Shown: positions 9,230-19,449, counted from the stretch's first letter. The stretch is 64,000 nucleotides of DNA from Candidatus Colwellia aromaticivorans (GCF_003333305.1 NZ_QOLD01000019.1:62001-126000); one strand, 5' to 3'. Numbers and translations: made by a program. Notes: a model not told the origin generated them from the letters alone.

Positions 9230-10072
9230 CTAATAATCTAATAACTGTTCAATAAAAAACTCTAGATGCCCAGAAGCCTGCTTTGGTATTGGCCAGTTAA
9301 CAATTTTTCTCGCTAAGCCTTTAAATTCTTTTGCCGCGGGTGATTCAGGAAAGGCTTCTACGATAGCTTGTTGCTTACGTACTGATTTTCGAATATTTTC
9401 ATCAAAAGGGACTACCGCAACTAACTCAAGTGCCACATCCAAAAACCTGTCTGTCACTTTAGTGAGCTTGGCAAATAATTGCTGTCCTTCTTTAGGGCTA
9501 CGAACCATATTCGCGACTACTTTAAATTTAAAGACACCGTGATCACGGTTCAATAATTTCATTAAGGCATAACAATCGGTAATAGAAGTAGGTTCATCAC
9601 AAACGACGAGCATCACATCTTGTGCTGCTCGAGTAAAGCTAAGCACCATATCTGAAATACCTGCGGCTGTATCAACAATTAGCACATCAAATTGTGTTTG
9701 CATTTCACTAAATGCACGAATTAAACCGGCATGTTCCGCTGGTGTTAAATCAACCATGGATTGAGACCCGGAAGTAGCGGGAATGATTTTGATATTACTA
9801 GGGCCGGTGATAATTATATCGTCCAGCTCACATTCACCTGATAACACATGAGAAAGGTTTCGTTTAACCCGAAGACCTAACATAACATCAACATTGGCCA
9901 AACCTAAATCAGCATCTAGCACTAAAACTTTTTTGCCTTGTTGTCCCAATGCAATAGCCGTATTCAACGACACATTGGTTTTACCAACTCCGCCTTTACC
10001 ACCTGAAACTGCTATTACCTTAACTTTATTTAATTCCTGCATTTTTCTTAAGCCGCTCGCTTGATCTGCCAT
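9230..10072 (-). CDS. flhG: FlhG (FleN), MinD-like ATPase controlling flagellar number
   Basis: A 280-residue MinD/ParA-type ATPase with an N-terminal basic segment and deviant Walker A GGKGGVGKT near residues 25-33. FlhG limits polar flagella to one, acting against FlhF and on the FlrA/FleQ regulator. It follows flhF by 45 bp and precedes fliA, the standard order in polarly flagellated gammaproteobacteria. Confidence 0.95.
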   Translation of the reverse strand: MADQASGLRKMQELNKVKVIAVSGGKGGVGKTNVSLNTAIALGQQGKKVLVLDADLGLANVDVMLGLRVKRNLSHVLSGECELDDIIITGPSNIKIIPATSGSQSMVDLTPAEHAGLIRAFSEMQTQFDVLIVDTAAGISDMVLSFTRAAQDVMLVVCDEPTSITDCYALMKLLNRDHGVFKFKVVANMVRSPKEGQQLFAKLTKVTDRFLDVALELVAVVPFDENIRKSVRKQQAIVEAFPESPAAKEFKGLARKIVNWPIPKQASGHLEFFIEQLLDY

Positions 10073-10117
10073 TTATTACTTCTTATATTACTTCTTATAT
10101 GATTTCAATTAAGAAAA

Positions 10118-11698
10118 CTAGGATATAACTGCAGCCGGAGCTATTGGCATTGACCGCACCGTTGGCTGCATAAAGCTAGTATTATTTTTTGCTGACTTCA
10201 TTGCCATTTTATCTGCAAGCGTAACCAATTTCTCAGCATTTGCAACCTTAATATCTTCTGGAACTCTTTGTCCGTCAGTAAGATACCCTATTGGTAAGCC
10301 ATTTTGAATTGAAGTTGTAATAATTTCGCCAATACTAACACTTTCATCAAGTTTAGTAAAAATACAACCTGATAAGGGTACTTTTTTAAAGCGATCGACA
10401 TTTTCCTGCATTACTTGTTGCTGACTATTCGCGGCTAGTACTAAATAATTACGAATTCTAAATCGTGTATTTGAGACTAAATTAGCTAGATTTTCAGCTA
10501 GACGAATATCTCGCTGCCCCATACCTGCAGTATCAATCAGAATTAATTTCTTTTTAGAGTACTGCTGTAATAATGTATTTAATGCTTCGCTATCTTTAGC
10601 TAGATTCACTTGACAACCAATTATTTTTCCATAAGTCGCTAATTGTTCAAAACCTGCAATGCGATAGGTGTCAGTAGAAATTAACGCTACCTGCTCATGA
10701 CCATGTATTTGTGCAAATCGAGCCGCAAGCTTTGCAATAGTAGTCGTTTTTCCTACCCCTGTAGGGCCAACTAAAGCAACAACACCGCCACGATAAATAA
10801 TATCATTTTGAGTGGTATTAATTTGTTCACTGATCAATTTAGTGGCATGTTGCCAAGCTTGTGCTTCATGAGTTTGTACAGGCACATAACCAGCAATTTG
10901 ATCGGCTATTTGTTCATTTAGACCCAACGCCAATAATCGCGTTACTAATACTGCTCGTTGTGGATCTTTTTGCGCCATATCTTGCCACATTAAACCTGAC
11001 ACTTGATGTTCTAGTAATTGTCTGATGGATGCCATTTCTTGCTGTATTTTATCAAAATCTTGTTGGCTGACATTTGCATCTGGACTAACTTTCTGATCAG
11101 AAACTTGGCTAGCCAACAATTTTTTTGCCATATGCTCTGCTTCTAATGAAGTATGTTCTTGTGATATATCTGCACTTGCTGACTTTATTTCTTCAGCTGA
11201 ATCATAGGGCGCAGGAATAGTACCATCAGGTTTTGAATAGCGTAATCTTTGTGTAAAACTACGTAATTGTTCTTCAATGTCATCGTCATTTTTGACTGAT
11301 TTTTGTGTGTTTTTTTCAGTAGTTTCCTGTTGATTTTGTATCACAGCACTTTGTTGAACTTGACGATTAAGTAATGCTGACAAACTATCAGCCGGAACAT
11401 TTGCATTTGAAGAGATATAAGGTTCTTGCAGCGCACTTGTACTTGCTTCATTTAATTGCGTATCAGAAGATTCACCAATATTAACAACATCATTTGATAC
11501 TTCACGCTTAGCAGCATTAGCATCCTCAATTTCAGGTGTGGTTTTAGGTAATGGCTGGCTATAATCAATAGCGGCCATTAACTCAACACCTTCAGGAATT
11601 TTTTTATTCGACATAATTACTGCCTCAGCACCTAATTCGTCTTTAATTTGTGCTAATGCGCTACGCATATCTTTGGCAACAAAACGTCTAATTTTCAC
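10118..11698 (-). CDS. flhF: FlhF, SRP-type GTPase for polar flagellar placement
   Basis: A 526-residue protein with three parts: an N-terminal B domain (about 1-60), a long variable linker rich in Gln, Ser and Ala, and a C-terminal NG GTPase domain with G1 motif GPTGVGKTTT near residue 308. The later motifs DTAGMGQRD and TKLDES are also present. It recruits early flagellar parts to the pole and works against FlhG. Confidence 0.95.
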   Translation of the reverse strand: MKIRRFVAKDMRSALAQIKDELGAEAVIMSNKKIPEGVELMAAIDYSQPLPKTTPEIEDANAAKREVSNDVVNIGESSDTQLNEASTSALQEPYISSNANVPADSLSALLNRQVQQSAVIQNQQETTEKNTQKSVKNDDDIEEQLRSFTQRLRYSKPDGTIPAPYDSAEEIKSASADISQEHTSLEAEHMAKKLLASQVSDQKVSPDANVSQQDFDKIQQEMASIRQLLEHQVSGLMWQDMAQKDPQRAVLVTRLLALGLNEQIADQIAGYVPVQTHEAQAWQHATKLISEQINTTQNDIIYRGGVVALVGPTGVGKTTTIAKLAARFAQIHGHEQVALISTDTYRIAGFEQLATYGKIIGCQVNLAKDSEALNTLLQQYSKKKLILIDTAGMGQRDIRLAENLANLVSNTRFRIRNYLVLAANSQQQVMQENVDRFKKVPLSGCIFTKLDESVSIGEIITTSIQNGLPIGYLTDGQRVPEDIKVANAEKLVTLADKMAMKSAKNNTSFMQPTVRSMPIAPAAVIS

Positions 11699-11792
11699 AA
11701 TTAACCTCTCTTTTTTCAGTTACGAGTCACTAGTTTTGAGTTGCGAAGAAATTCTTCTGTTACTCGTAACTTATCTTGCTCGTTACTGACAA

Positions 11793-13895
11793 TTACTGCC
11801 CTATGGCACTAACTATTTTAATTTGTTTGTCATCAGGGATTTCTTGATAAGAAATCACACGTAAACTCGGTATGGTGTATTTTATAAATTTAGCTAACAC
11901 TGTTCGTAAAATCCCTGACGTTAATAATATTGGGGTATCGCCAGACATTTCTTGCTGCTGCGCCCCATCAGTTAAGGATTTTTGTAAGCGTTCAGCTAAA
12001 CCAGGTTCAATACCTGCGCCATCATCACCTGCCATCTGCATTGACTGGTGCAACATTTGTTCCAACTCGGGCGCCAAGGTTATGACAGGTACTTCAACAG
12101 CCGGACCGACTAAATCTTGAATGATAAATTTTCGTAAACTAATACGCACCGCGGCGGTTAACACTTCAGCATCTTGACTCTTAGGACCATACTCAACAAG
12201 TGTTTGTACAATAGAACGCATATCTCGAACAGCAACCCCTTCATTCATCAAGCTTTGTAGTACTTTCACTACTGTGCCTAGTGTTAACGTTTCGGGAATA
12301 AAACCTTCCACAAGTTTAGGATAAGTTTTAGCGAGCATATCAAGTAAGTTTTGAACTTCTTCATGCCCTAATAATTGTGCCGCATTATTGGTTAGGATTT
12401 GACTTAAGTGGGTAGCTAACACTGTCGCTGAATCTACTACAGTATAACCAAGCGTTTGTGCTTGCTCTCGTTGATTCTGATTAATCCAAATAGCATCTAG
12501 ACCAAAAGCAGGATCTTTTGTCGCGACACCATCTAAGGTACCAAAAACTTGTCCTGGGTTAATCGCTAACTCTTGATCATGGCGAATTTCGGCACTACCA
12601 ATAGTAACGCCCATTAATGAAATTTGATAACTGTTAGGATCTAAATCTAAATTATCACGAATATGAACCGCGGGTACTAAAAAGCCAAATTCTTGTGATA
12701 ACTTTTTACGTACACCTTTTATACGGCTAAGTAATTCACCACCTTGGGCTTTATCAACCAAAGGAATTAACCGATAGCCTATTTCCAAACCTATCACATC
12801 AACATGATTTACATCATCCCAATTAAGCTCTTTTACTTCTTCTTCTTTTTGCTGAATTTGTACTTGCTCTTCTTTTGCTATTTTGTCTAACGCTATCACT
12901 TTATTAACTTTACGCTGACTACCTAAATAGGCTGAACCAGCAATAATAGCTGAAAACAACAAGAAAACGAAATGTGGCATACCCGGTATAACGCCCATAA
13001 CAAACATGACGCCAGAAGCAATATATAATGATTTTTCTTGACCAAGCTGAGAGCTTACTTGCTCCCCCATATCTTGAGCAGTATTTTGACGTGTCACCAC
13101 AATGGCCGTAGCAACCGATAATAATAAACCGGGAATTTGTGCGACTAAACCGTCACCAATAGTCAGTAAGGTATAAATTTCAACAGCACTATCAAAGCTT
13201 AAGTCATGCTGCACCATACCAATAATCAAACCACCGACTACATTGATAAATAATATCAATATTCCAGCAATAGCATCACCTTTAACAAACTTACTCGCAC
13301 CATCCATAGAACCATAAAAGTCAGCTTCGCTGGTTACTTCAATACGACGTTCCCTGGCTTGGTCTGCATTAATAAAGCCGGCATTTAAATCAGCATCGAT
13401 GGCCATTTGCTTTCCTGGCATAGCATCAAGCGTAAAACGAGCAGTTACTTCAGCAATTCGCCCTGCCCCTTTTGTTACCACAACAAAGTTAATGATAATT
13501 AAAATCAAGAAGACAACTAAACCAACGGCATAATTACCACCAATAACCACTGATCCAAATGCTTCAATAACCTTCCCTGCTGCATCAGTTCCTTCATGGC
13601 CTTCTAATAACACCACCCGTGTACTGGCAACGTTAAGGGCTAGCCGTAAAATGGTAGCAATAAGAATAACAGACGGAAACGAGCCAAATTCAAGTGGCTT
13701 CAATGTATATACAGTAATGAGCAGAACGACTAACGATAAGGCGATATTAAAAGAAAATAGTAAATCAAGCAGCCATGCTGGCATAGGTAAAATAACCATA
13801 CCTAAAGCTGCCATGACTAGAAAAGGAGTTCCGAGCCCTGTAATGTGGGTTAGTTTCTTTTTGTCGAATTGATTAAAATAGGCGGTTAATTGCAT
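11793..13895 (-). CDS. flhA: FlhA, flagellar export gate protein
   Basis: A 700-residue FHIPEP-family protein. About eight membrane segments occupy the N-terminal 330 residues and include the conserved RFTLDAMPGKQMAIDADL segment. The rest is the cytoplasmic platform that binds chaperone-substrate complexes. It heads the leftward flhA-flhF-flhG-fliA-che run. A sigma-54-like site lies at 13945-13961. A roughly 200-bp gap with degenerate short repeats separates it from flhB. Confidence 0.97.
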   Translation of the reverse strand: MQLTAYFNQFDKKKLTHITGLGTPFLVMAALGMVILPMPAWLLDLLFSFNIALSLVVLLITVYTLKPLEFGSFPSVILIATILRLALNVASTRVVLLEGHEGTDAAGKVIEAFGSVVIGGNYAVGLVVFLILIIINFVVVTKGAGRIAEVTARFTLDAMPGKQMAIDADLNAGFINADQARERRIEVTSEADFYGSMDGASKFVKGDAIAGILILFINVVGGLIIGMVQHDLSFDSAVEIYTLLTIGDGLVAQIPGLLLSVATAIVVTRQNTAQDMGEQVSSQLGQEKSLYIASGVMFVMGVIPGMPHFVFLLFSAIIAGSAYLGSQRKVNKVIALDKIAKEEQVQIQQKEEEVKELNWDDVNHVDVIGLEIGYRLIPLVDKAQGGELLSRIKGVRKKLSQEFGFLVPAVHIRDNLDLDPNSYQISLMGVTIGSAEIRHDQELAINPGQVFGTLDGVATKDPAFGLDAIWINQNQREQAQTLGYTVVDSATVLATHLSQILTNNAAQLLGHEEVQNLLDMLAKTYPKLVEGFIPETLTLGTVVKVLQSLMNEGVAVRDMRSIVQTLVEYGPKSQDAEVLTAAVRISLRKFIIQDLVGPAVEVPVITLAPELEQMLHQSMQMAGDDGAGIEPGLAERLQKSLTDGAQQQEMSGDTPILLTSGILRTVLAKFIKYTIPSLRVISYQEIPDDKQIKIVSAIGQ

Positions 13896-13944
13896 TAATG
13901 ACTACTAGCTCTTGACGATGATTTTTTGACGCTAGTACTAGTTT

Positions 13945-13961
13945 TGCAAAAGGTATACCAG
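13945..13961 (-). promoter_or_regulatory. Candidate sigma-54 promoter for flhA
   Basis: On the minus strand the site reads CTGGTATACCTTTTGCA: GG, ten bases, then GC, with the TTGCA -12 element intact and -24 as TGGTATA rather than TGGCACG. It is about 50 bp before the flhA start, and flhA is sigma-54-dependent in Vibrio. Confidence 0.55.
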
Positions 13962-14092
13962 AAATAGCAAAAGAGAGTTATTAGTTGCGAGTAGCGGACA
14001 TTAGTCGCGAGTTATTAGTTTCGAGTCGCGAAGGCACCAGACTCTGCTTAAGCGCTTAGTAACTCGCAACCTTGCTTACTTGCTACTTATGT

Positions 14093-15223
14093 TTAGTATT
14101 TAAATTCTTCAGGGATAGGCAATTCTTTAGCAATAGGAATAGGTTTTTTAGCTCGACCTTTTTTATGCTCATTCAGTTGAAAAATAAAGGCCAACACTTG
14201 TGCTACCGCTGCATATAACTCTTCAGGAATATCTTGATCAACTTCCGCGGTATAATAAAGTGAACGAGCTAATGCTGCTGACTGAATAATTTCCACATTA
14301 TTTTCTTTGGCAATGGTGCGAATGTGCATAGCCATTTCATCAATACCTTTTGCAACTAACCTTGGCGCACCACCAACAACAGCATCATATTTTAATGCGA
14401 TGCTGTAATGCGTAGGGTTGGTAATAACCACATCGGAATTAGGTACTTCGCCCATCATTCTACGCTGAGACATTTCATACTGTGTTCGTTTAATATGACC
14501 TTTTACCTCAGGATTCCCTTCAGTATTTTTATGCTCATCTTTAATTTCTTGTTTAGTCATTTTAAGTTGGCGCGTATGATTCCAAACCTGATATGGCGCA
14601 TCAATAACTGCAATAATACCAATAGATAATGCTAAGGTTAAAAACATCCATAGCAACATATTTACAGCATGTTCAAAGTTAGTCGGTATTGCCTCTAAAC
14701 TTAACCCTAATATTTGCTCAAACAACCCTGTAAGCAATAAAAAAGCGACAATAAAAACAACAAAAAACTTTAATATTGACTTAATCAATTCAACCGCAGC
14801 TTGTACACCAAACATCCGTTTAAAACCAGCTGCAGGAGATAACCTACTTGCTTTAGGTGCCATTGCTTCCCAAGAAAAGCTCATTCCACCTAGCATGGTA
14901 TTACCGATAAAAGCAGCAATAATGATAATAAAAAAAATCCATAACATCGGTACGATAACTAAACTAACACTATTGCTAATAACATTAAAAAGGGCATTAA
15001 CATCCATGATTTCACGACGATCGGGACTAAACAACCGCTTCATCATAAGGGCCAAGCCTTTCACCAATGAATTGCCCATCAAAAGCATAGCAAAAGCACT
15101 ACCAACTAAAACGAACATAGTACCTAAATCTTTTGAGCGCGCTATTTGACCTTTTTTTCTGGCATCGGTTAGCTTTTTTGCCGTTGGTTCTTCGGTTTTT
15201 TCACCGCTATCTGACTCAGCCAT
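14093..15223 (-). CDS. flhB: FlhB, export gate substrate-specificity switch
   Basis: A 376-residue protein with four membrane segments between about 30 and 210 and a cytoplasmic domain carrying the autocleavage motif NPTH at 269-272. Cleavage there, together with FliK, changes export from rod/hook to filament substrates. It is the last gene of the fliL-to-flhB run and follows fliR by 30 bp. Confidence 0.97.
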   Translation of the reverse strand: MAESDSGEKTEEPTAKKLTDARKKGQIARSKDLGTMFVLVGSAFAMLLMGNSLVKGLALMMKRLFSPDRREIMDVNALFNVISNSVSLVIVPMLWIFFIIIIAAFIGNTMLGGMSFSWEAMAPKASRLSPAAGFKRMFGVQAAVELIKSILKFFVVFIVAFLLLTGLFEQILGLSLEAIPTNFEHAVNMLLWMFLTLALSIGIIAVIDAPYQVWNHTRQLKMTKQEIKDEHKNTEGNPEVKGHIKRTQYEMSQRRMMGEVPNSDVVITNPTHYSIALKYDAVVGGAPRLVAKGIDEMAMHIRTIAKENNVEIIQSAALARSLYYTAEVDQDIPEELYAAVAQVLAFIFQLNEHKKGRAKKPIPIAKELPIPEEFKY

Positions 15224-15253
15224 AAATTATTACCTTTAATAAAGCACCTTGAA

Positions 15254-16036
15254 TCAAGGTCCCTTGCAGTCAATCAAATAACAACTAAAATCAAGAGCAC
15301 GTTGCCACTGAAGTTCAAAATGCGTTAGAAAATTACCAAAAGTTAACCACATAATAAGTAAGCCTGCCATCATGGTTATAGGGAAACCAATAGCAAAAAT
15401 ATTAAGTTGAGGAGCAGCACGGGTCATGATGCCAAAAGAAAAGTTAATTAATAACATAGCAGTTAAAGGTGCCAGCGCTAAAGATAATGCAGTAGTAAAC
15501 ATCCACCCACCCCACAGTACAATTTCTTTATATTTAAGATTAATAAAGTGTTCACCGCCGATAGGAAAAGTATCAAAACTGGTGGTAATAAACTGTAAAT
15601 AAGCTAAATGTCCATCCATCACCCAAAACAGTAGAGTGGATAAGATCAAAAAGAATTGGCCTACAGCGGGAACATTCATACCACTGGCGGGATCGACTAA
15701 TGAAGCAAAACCTAACCCTGATTGCATCGCAATAATTTGCCCTGCTAAGGTAAAAGTATTAACTACCATAATAGTCATAAAACCGAGCATCACACCAATG
15801 ATAGTCTGCTGAGCTATTAATATTGATGTATTGAATGACAATAAGTTTTCTAGATTGGTCGGCGGTATTGCCGGCATAATTGCAATGGTAACGGTTAAAC
15901 ATAAAAACAATTTAACCCGCGTAGGTATCGTGCGAGCGCCAAAACCTATCATCGTCATAATTAAAGCAGAAACACGGGTAAAGGGCAGCATAAAATCAGC
16001 CAGATATTGATTAATAACTGGCGCAGTAAACTCCAC
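15254..16036 (-). CDS. fliR: FliR, flagellar export gate membrane protein
   Basis: A multi-pass membrane protein that forms the core export channel with FliP and FliQ. The start is taken as GTG at 16036, which overlaps the fliQ TAG stop by one base (TAGTG). This gives 260 residues, the normal FliR length. A longer in-frame reading from 16105 would add 23 polar residues lying inside fliQ and is less likely. About six membrane segments are visible. Confidence 0.95.
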   Translation of the reverse strand: MEFTAPVINQYLADFMLPFTRVSALIMTMIGFGARTIPTRVKLFLCLTVTIAIMPAIPPTNLENLLSFNTSILIAQQTIIGVMLGFMTIMVVNTFTLAGQIIAMQSGLGFASLVDPASGMNVPAVGQFFLILSTLLFWVMDGHLAYLQFITTSFDTFPIGGEHFINLKYKEIVLWGGWMFTTALSLALAPLTAMLLINFSFGIMTRAAPQLNIFAIGFPITMMAGLLIMWLTFGNFLTHFELQWQRALDFSCYLIDCKGP

Positions 16037-16305
16037 TAGCTCACCACACTTGGAATACTTGCAATTAACCGAAAAGTATAATCCATGAGTTTTTGTACGC
16101 CCCAATGCCCACCATAAATGACGGCTAGCAAAGTGACAATGAGCCGAGGCAAAAAGCTTAAGGTTTGTTCATTAATTGATGTTGCGGCTTGGAAAACAGC
16201 AACAAGTAGACCGACAAATAAGCTAGGTAAGATCACAGCACTAACTAGCATAATCACTAGTAGTAAAGCATCTCTTAATATGTCAACAAAGACTTCTGGT
16301 CCCAT
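16036..16305 (-). CDS. fliQ: FliQ, flagellar export gate membrane protein
   Basis: An 89-residue protein with two membrane helices and the family segment LLVAVFQAATSINEQTLSF in the loop between them. It assembles with FliP and FliR. Its stop codon overlaps the fliR GTG start by one base, suggesting translational coupling. Confidence 0.95.
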   Translation of the reverse strand: MGPEVFVDILRDALLLVIMLVSAVILPSLFVGLLVAVFQAATSINEQTLSFLPRLIVTLLAVIYGGHWGVQKLMDYTFRLIASIPSVVS

Positions 16306-16348
16306 CTTACTTTCTCTTATTCAGTTATTCAGTTAAGGTTAACGTTTT

Positions 16349-17110
16349 TTACCCACCCATACCGTAGCTGGTGGCAATAGTACCAATGACTAAATTCCAA
16401 CCATCGACTAACACAAACAACATTAACTTAAACGGCAAAGAAACAATCATTGGAGATAACATCATCATACCCATAGCCATTAAAATACTTGCCACAACTA
16501 AATCAATAATCAAAAATGGAATAAATAATATAAAACCTATTTGAAAAGCCGTTTTTAATTCACTGATAATAAAAGCAGGAATAATCACGGTCATCGGTAA
16601 ATCAGTAGGTTTATCCACGGCTTCAAGACCTGCCATAGACGCTAAGGTATCAAGGTCTTTTAAACGAGTTTGTTCTAGCATAAAAGCACGCAATGGCACT
16701 TTGCCTTTATCTATCGCTTCTACTGATGTTAATTGTTCAGCTAAATAAGGTTGAATCGCACTCTCATCTATTTGATTATAGACTGGTGTCATAATAAAAA
16801 GTGTCATAAACAAAGTTAAGCCAATAATCACCTGATTTGACGGCGTTTGTTGTAAACCAAAGGCTTGTCGTAATATCGCCATAACAACAACGATACGGGT
16901 AAACGAAGTCATCATTATCACAGCAGCAGGTATAAAGCTTAATGCCGTCATAAAGATTAAAATTTGCAAGGTAACCGAGTACTCTTGAGAGCCGTCGGCA
17001 TTGGTACTCAACGTTAATGCAGTCATCGACAAATCTTCTGCCGCAAAAGCGCCAAAACTTGTGATAGATATTATTAATGTGAGTAAAGCTAACAAAACTA
17101 TTTTTTTCAT
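16349..17110 (-). CDS. fliP: FliP, flagellar export gate membrane protein
   Basis: A 253-residue protein with a cleavable signal peptide (about 1-23) followed by four membrane segments. Conserved family stretches include [12 protein letters not shown] and [14 protein letters not shown]. It forms the ring at the heart of the export gate with FliQ and FliR. It follows fliO by nine bases. Confidence 0.96.
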   Translation of the reverse strand: MKKIVLLALLTLIISITSFGAFAAEDLSMTALTLSTNADGSQEYSVTLQILIFMTALSFIPAAVIMMTSFTRIVVVMAILRQAFGLQQTPSNQVIIGLTLFMTLFIMTPVYNQIDESAIQPYLAEQLTSVEAIDKGKVPLRAFMLEQTRLKDLDTLASMAGLEAVDKPTDLPMTVIIPAFIISELKTAFQIGFILFIPFLIIDLVVASILMAMGMMMLSPMIVSLPFKLMLFVLVDGWNLVIGTIATSYGMGG

Positions 17111-17119
17111 CGTTATTTA

Positions 17120-17626
17120 CTATTTATTTTTGTTATTAAAATGATTTTTTTGTAAAAAAGCTAATACATTGCCAGTTAACGCTGATGTTTTCTCAGGCTG
17201 GCTAGAAACAATAGGCTCTTCAAGACTTTTAATTAAGGTTATTTGCTGTGGGGTAACACCCAACACTAACTGTTGTTCGCCCACTTGTGCAACAACAAGG
17301 CGTTCTTTAACCCCCAATGATAAACTTGCAATCACTTTTAATTGACTGGTATTTTGCTGTGTAAAATTAAATCGCTTTAACACCAAAGCACTGATGAAAA
17401 TTAATGCTAACACCATCAATAAGGACAAAATCATACTACCAGCATCGGTATTTGCCATCACATGTTTACCCACTTCAGGTGCTTGCTTAACGGGTAGCGG
17501 ATCAGCTTCTGGTATTTGTGTTGCCTGTTTAGCAGTTTCATGTGTTTCAAGTACCTGCTGGGCATACGAAATTGTTGTTAGAGAAACTAACAATAAAACA
17601 GCTAAATAGCGTAAAAACTTAGACAT
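17120..17626 (-). CDS. fliO: FliO, export gate assembly protein
   Basis: A 168-residue protein with an N-terminal signal-like segment (to about residue 22), one membrane helix at about 60-85 and a cytoplasmic domain with KVIASLSLGVKERLVVAQVG, typical of FliO/FliZ. It helps FliP assemble. Its ATG overlaps the fliN stop by one base (TAATG). Confidence 0.92.
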   Translation of the reverse strand: MSKFLRYLAVLLLVSLTTISYAQQVLETHETAKQATQIPEADPLPVKQAPEVGKHVMANTDAGSMILSLLMVLALIFISALVLKRFNFTQQNTSQLKVIASLSLGVKERLVVAQVGEQQLVLGVTPQQITLIKSLEEPIVSSQPEKTSALTGNVLAFLQKNHFNNKNK

Positions 17627-18033
17627 TATTTTAATTTTTTAATACGTTCAGTTTGGCTAATAACGTCTGTTAAACGGATACCAAACTTGTCGTTAACTAC
17701 CACGACTTCACCATGGGCGATTAGCGTGCCATTAACAAGAACATCTAACGCTTCACCTGCAACTCTATCAAGCTCTACTACCGATCCCTGATTAAGCTGC
17801 AATAGGTTTCTGATGCTAATATTACTACGCCCCACTTCCATAGAGATGGTAACAGGAATATCTAAAATAGTATCAAGCCGGCGTTTTTCTTCCCCCGTAA
17901 TTGCTACATCATCTTCAGTTAATTCTTCTAAATTAATTGGCTCAGCTTCTTCAGATCCTTTTGCTGCGGCTTCAGCTTGTTCATCCAAAGCTTCATCCCA
18001 CATACTTAAATCTTCATCATTATCATTACTCAT
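17626..18033 (-). CDS. fliN: FliN, flagellar C-ring switch protein
   Basis: An acidic N-terminal tail is followed by a SpoA/FliN domain in the last 80 residues (VTISMEVGRSNISIRNLLQL). It forms the lower C-ring with FliM and docks FliH. ATG at 18033, preceded by GAGG, gives 135 residues and is preferred to a TTG at 18048. A complete MITE-like element occupies the 351-bp gap between this gene and fliM, which normally abut. Confidence 0.95.
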   Translation of the reverse strand: MSNDNDEDLSMWDEALDEQAEAAAKGSEEAEPINLEELTEDDVAITGEEKRRLDTILDIPVTISMEVGRSNISIRNLLQLNQGSVVELDRVAGEALDVLVNGTLIAHGEVVVVNDKFGIRLTDVISQTERIKKLK

Positions 18034-18069
18034 ACCGATTTGCCTCAATTCTCAATTTTTACTATTAAA

Positions 18070-18336
18070 TATACCCATGATACTTCAAGATGTGCGTTTC
18101 AGGGCAGCTGAACGATTCATGGTCAAGGCGCATCTTTTTATTAAGGGTCGTTCCCTTAAAAAGAGATGCAACGAAGAACATGATTTGATCAGGGTCCCCT
18201 GTAAGGCTGGTTTAGAAACGCTTTATGCTACGTTATTAATTTCGACAATGGAACAACCATTATCTTCAATCAAAGCCTTACCTAAAGGCGTTTCTAACTC
18301 CAGCTGAATCCGACATATTGAAGTAACATGGGTATA
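18070..18336. mobile_element. MITE-like palindromic element, copy B, between fliM and fliN
   Basis: A 267-bp element with imperfect terminal inverted repeats beginning TATACCCATG at each end. Internal hairpins include AAGGG-TCGTT-CCCTT and AATGG-AACAA-CCATT (18247-18261). It has the same length as the copy at 63453-63719. It has no open frame of its own; a rightward ORF crossing it is a shadow. It splits the switch genes of an otherwise compact operon. Confidence 0.85.
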
Positions 18337-18384
18337 TATTCATTCTTAATCGGTTTTTTTAATAAAAAACTGATTATTTATAAT

Positions 18385-19449
18385 TTATAAATCATCTTCT
18401 AACAGTTGCAGCTCCGCATCACTGTCAAGGCGCTTACCACCCTTAGTTAGTATGTTCAATTTCGATTTAACCGATTCAGGACGAGCTATTCTTGACTCTA
18501 TTTTCAGGGCAACATTATCTCGACTACGCCCTAACTTAGCCCTAAAGCTAGGTAGATCTTCAATTAATACCGTAATGTGTTCAGGCATTTCTATTGGAAT
18601 AATATCACCGGCTTGTAGCTCCATCACCTGACTTAACGGTATATCTACCTCTAAAAACTTGGTGTTAATATTAACGGCTACATCCATTATTTCATCACGA
18701 AGTGCTTTAGACCAACGCATGTCAGTATCTTCTTTATCACTTTGTACACCGGCATCAAGTAATTCTCTAATGGGTTCAAGCATTGAATAAGGGAGTGCAA
18801 CATGAAAATCACCACCTCCACCATCAAGTTCAATATGAAAAGAACTGATAACGACTACCTCTGTAGGACTAACAATATTTGCCATAGAGGGGTTTACTTC
18901 TGAATCAAGGTATTCAAAAGAAACATCCATTACTGGAGACCATGCTTCTTTATAATCTTCAAAGATTAACTTCAGTAACATTTGAATAATGCGACGTTCT
19001 GTCGGGGTAAATTCTCGACCTTCTATTTTTGCGTGATAACGACCATCGCCACCAAAAAAGTTATCCACTAAAATAAAGACTAAACGCGCTTCCATGGTGA
19101 TTAGTGCTGTACCTTTTAAAGGACGAAAGCGCACCATATTCAAACTCGTTGGTACAAACAATGTATGAATATACTCACCAAACTTGATCATTTGAATGCC
19201 ATTTATCGATACTTCTGCTGTGCGACGCATCATATTAAACAAACTAATACGCATGTGACGAGCAAAGCGTTCGTTGACCATTTCCAATGTTGGCATACGA
19301 CCACGAACAATACGGTCTTGTGAAGAAAAGTCATAGTCAGAACTGCCGTTTTTTCGTTCAGCATCATCTTCTATAATTTCTTCTTCATCAACATCATCAA
19401 CACCATGTAATAGCGCATCAATTTCGTCTTGCGATAGTAAATCACTCAC
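18385..19449 (-). CDS. fliM: FliM, flagellar motor switch protein
   Basis: A 354-residue protein. The N-terminus carries the CheY-P binding peptide LLSQDEIDALLHG (about 3-16), followed by the FliM middle domain that contacts FliG (GGDGRYHAKIEGREFTPTE) and a C-terminal SpoA domain similar to FliN. CheY-P binding here reverses the motor. It follows fliL by 73 bp. Confidence 0.97.
   Translation of the reverse strand: MSDLLSQDEIDALLHGVDDVDEEEIIEDDAERKNGSSDYDFSSQDRIVRGRMPTLEMVNERFARHMRISLFNMMRRTAEVSINGIQMIKFGEYIHTLFVPTSLNMVRFRPLKGTALITMEARLVFILVDNFFGGDGRYHAKIEGREFTPTERRIIQMLLKLIFEDYKEAWSPVMDVSFEYLDSEVNPSMANIVSPTEVVVISSFHIELDGGGGDFHVALPYSMLEPIRELLDAGVQSDKEDTDMRWSKALRDEIMDVAVNINTKFLEVDIPLSQVMELQAGDIIPIEMPEHITVLIEDLPSFRAKLGRSRDNVALKIESRIARPESVKSKLNILTKGGKRLDSDAELQLLEDDL

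Noticed and set aside
18049-18307. Rightward ORF of 164 codons over fliN and the fliM-fliN gap
   Set aside because: It is antisense to fliN and extends through the MITE; the composition follows from those, not from a gene.
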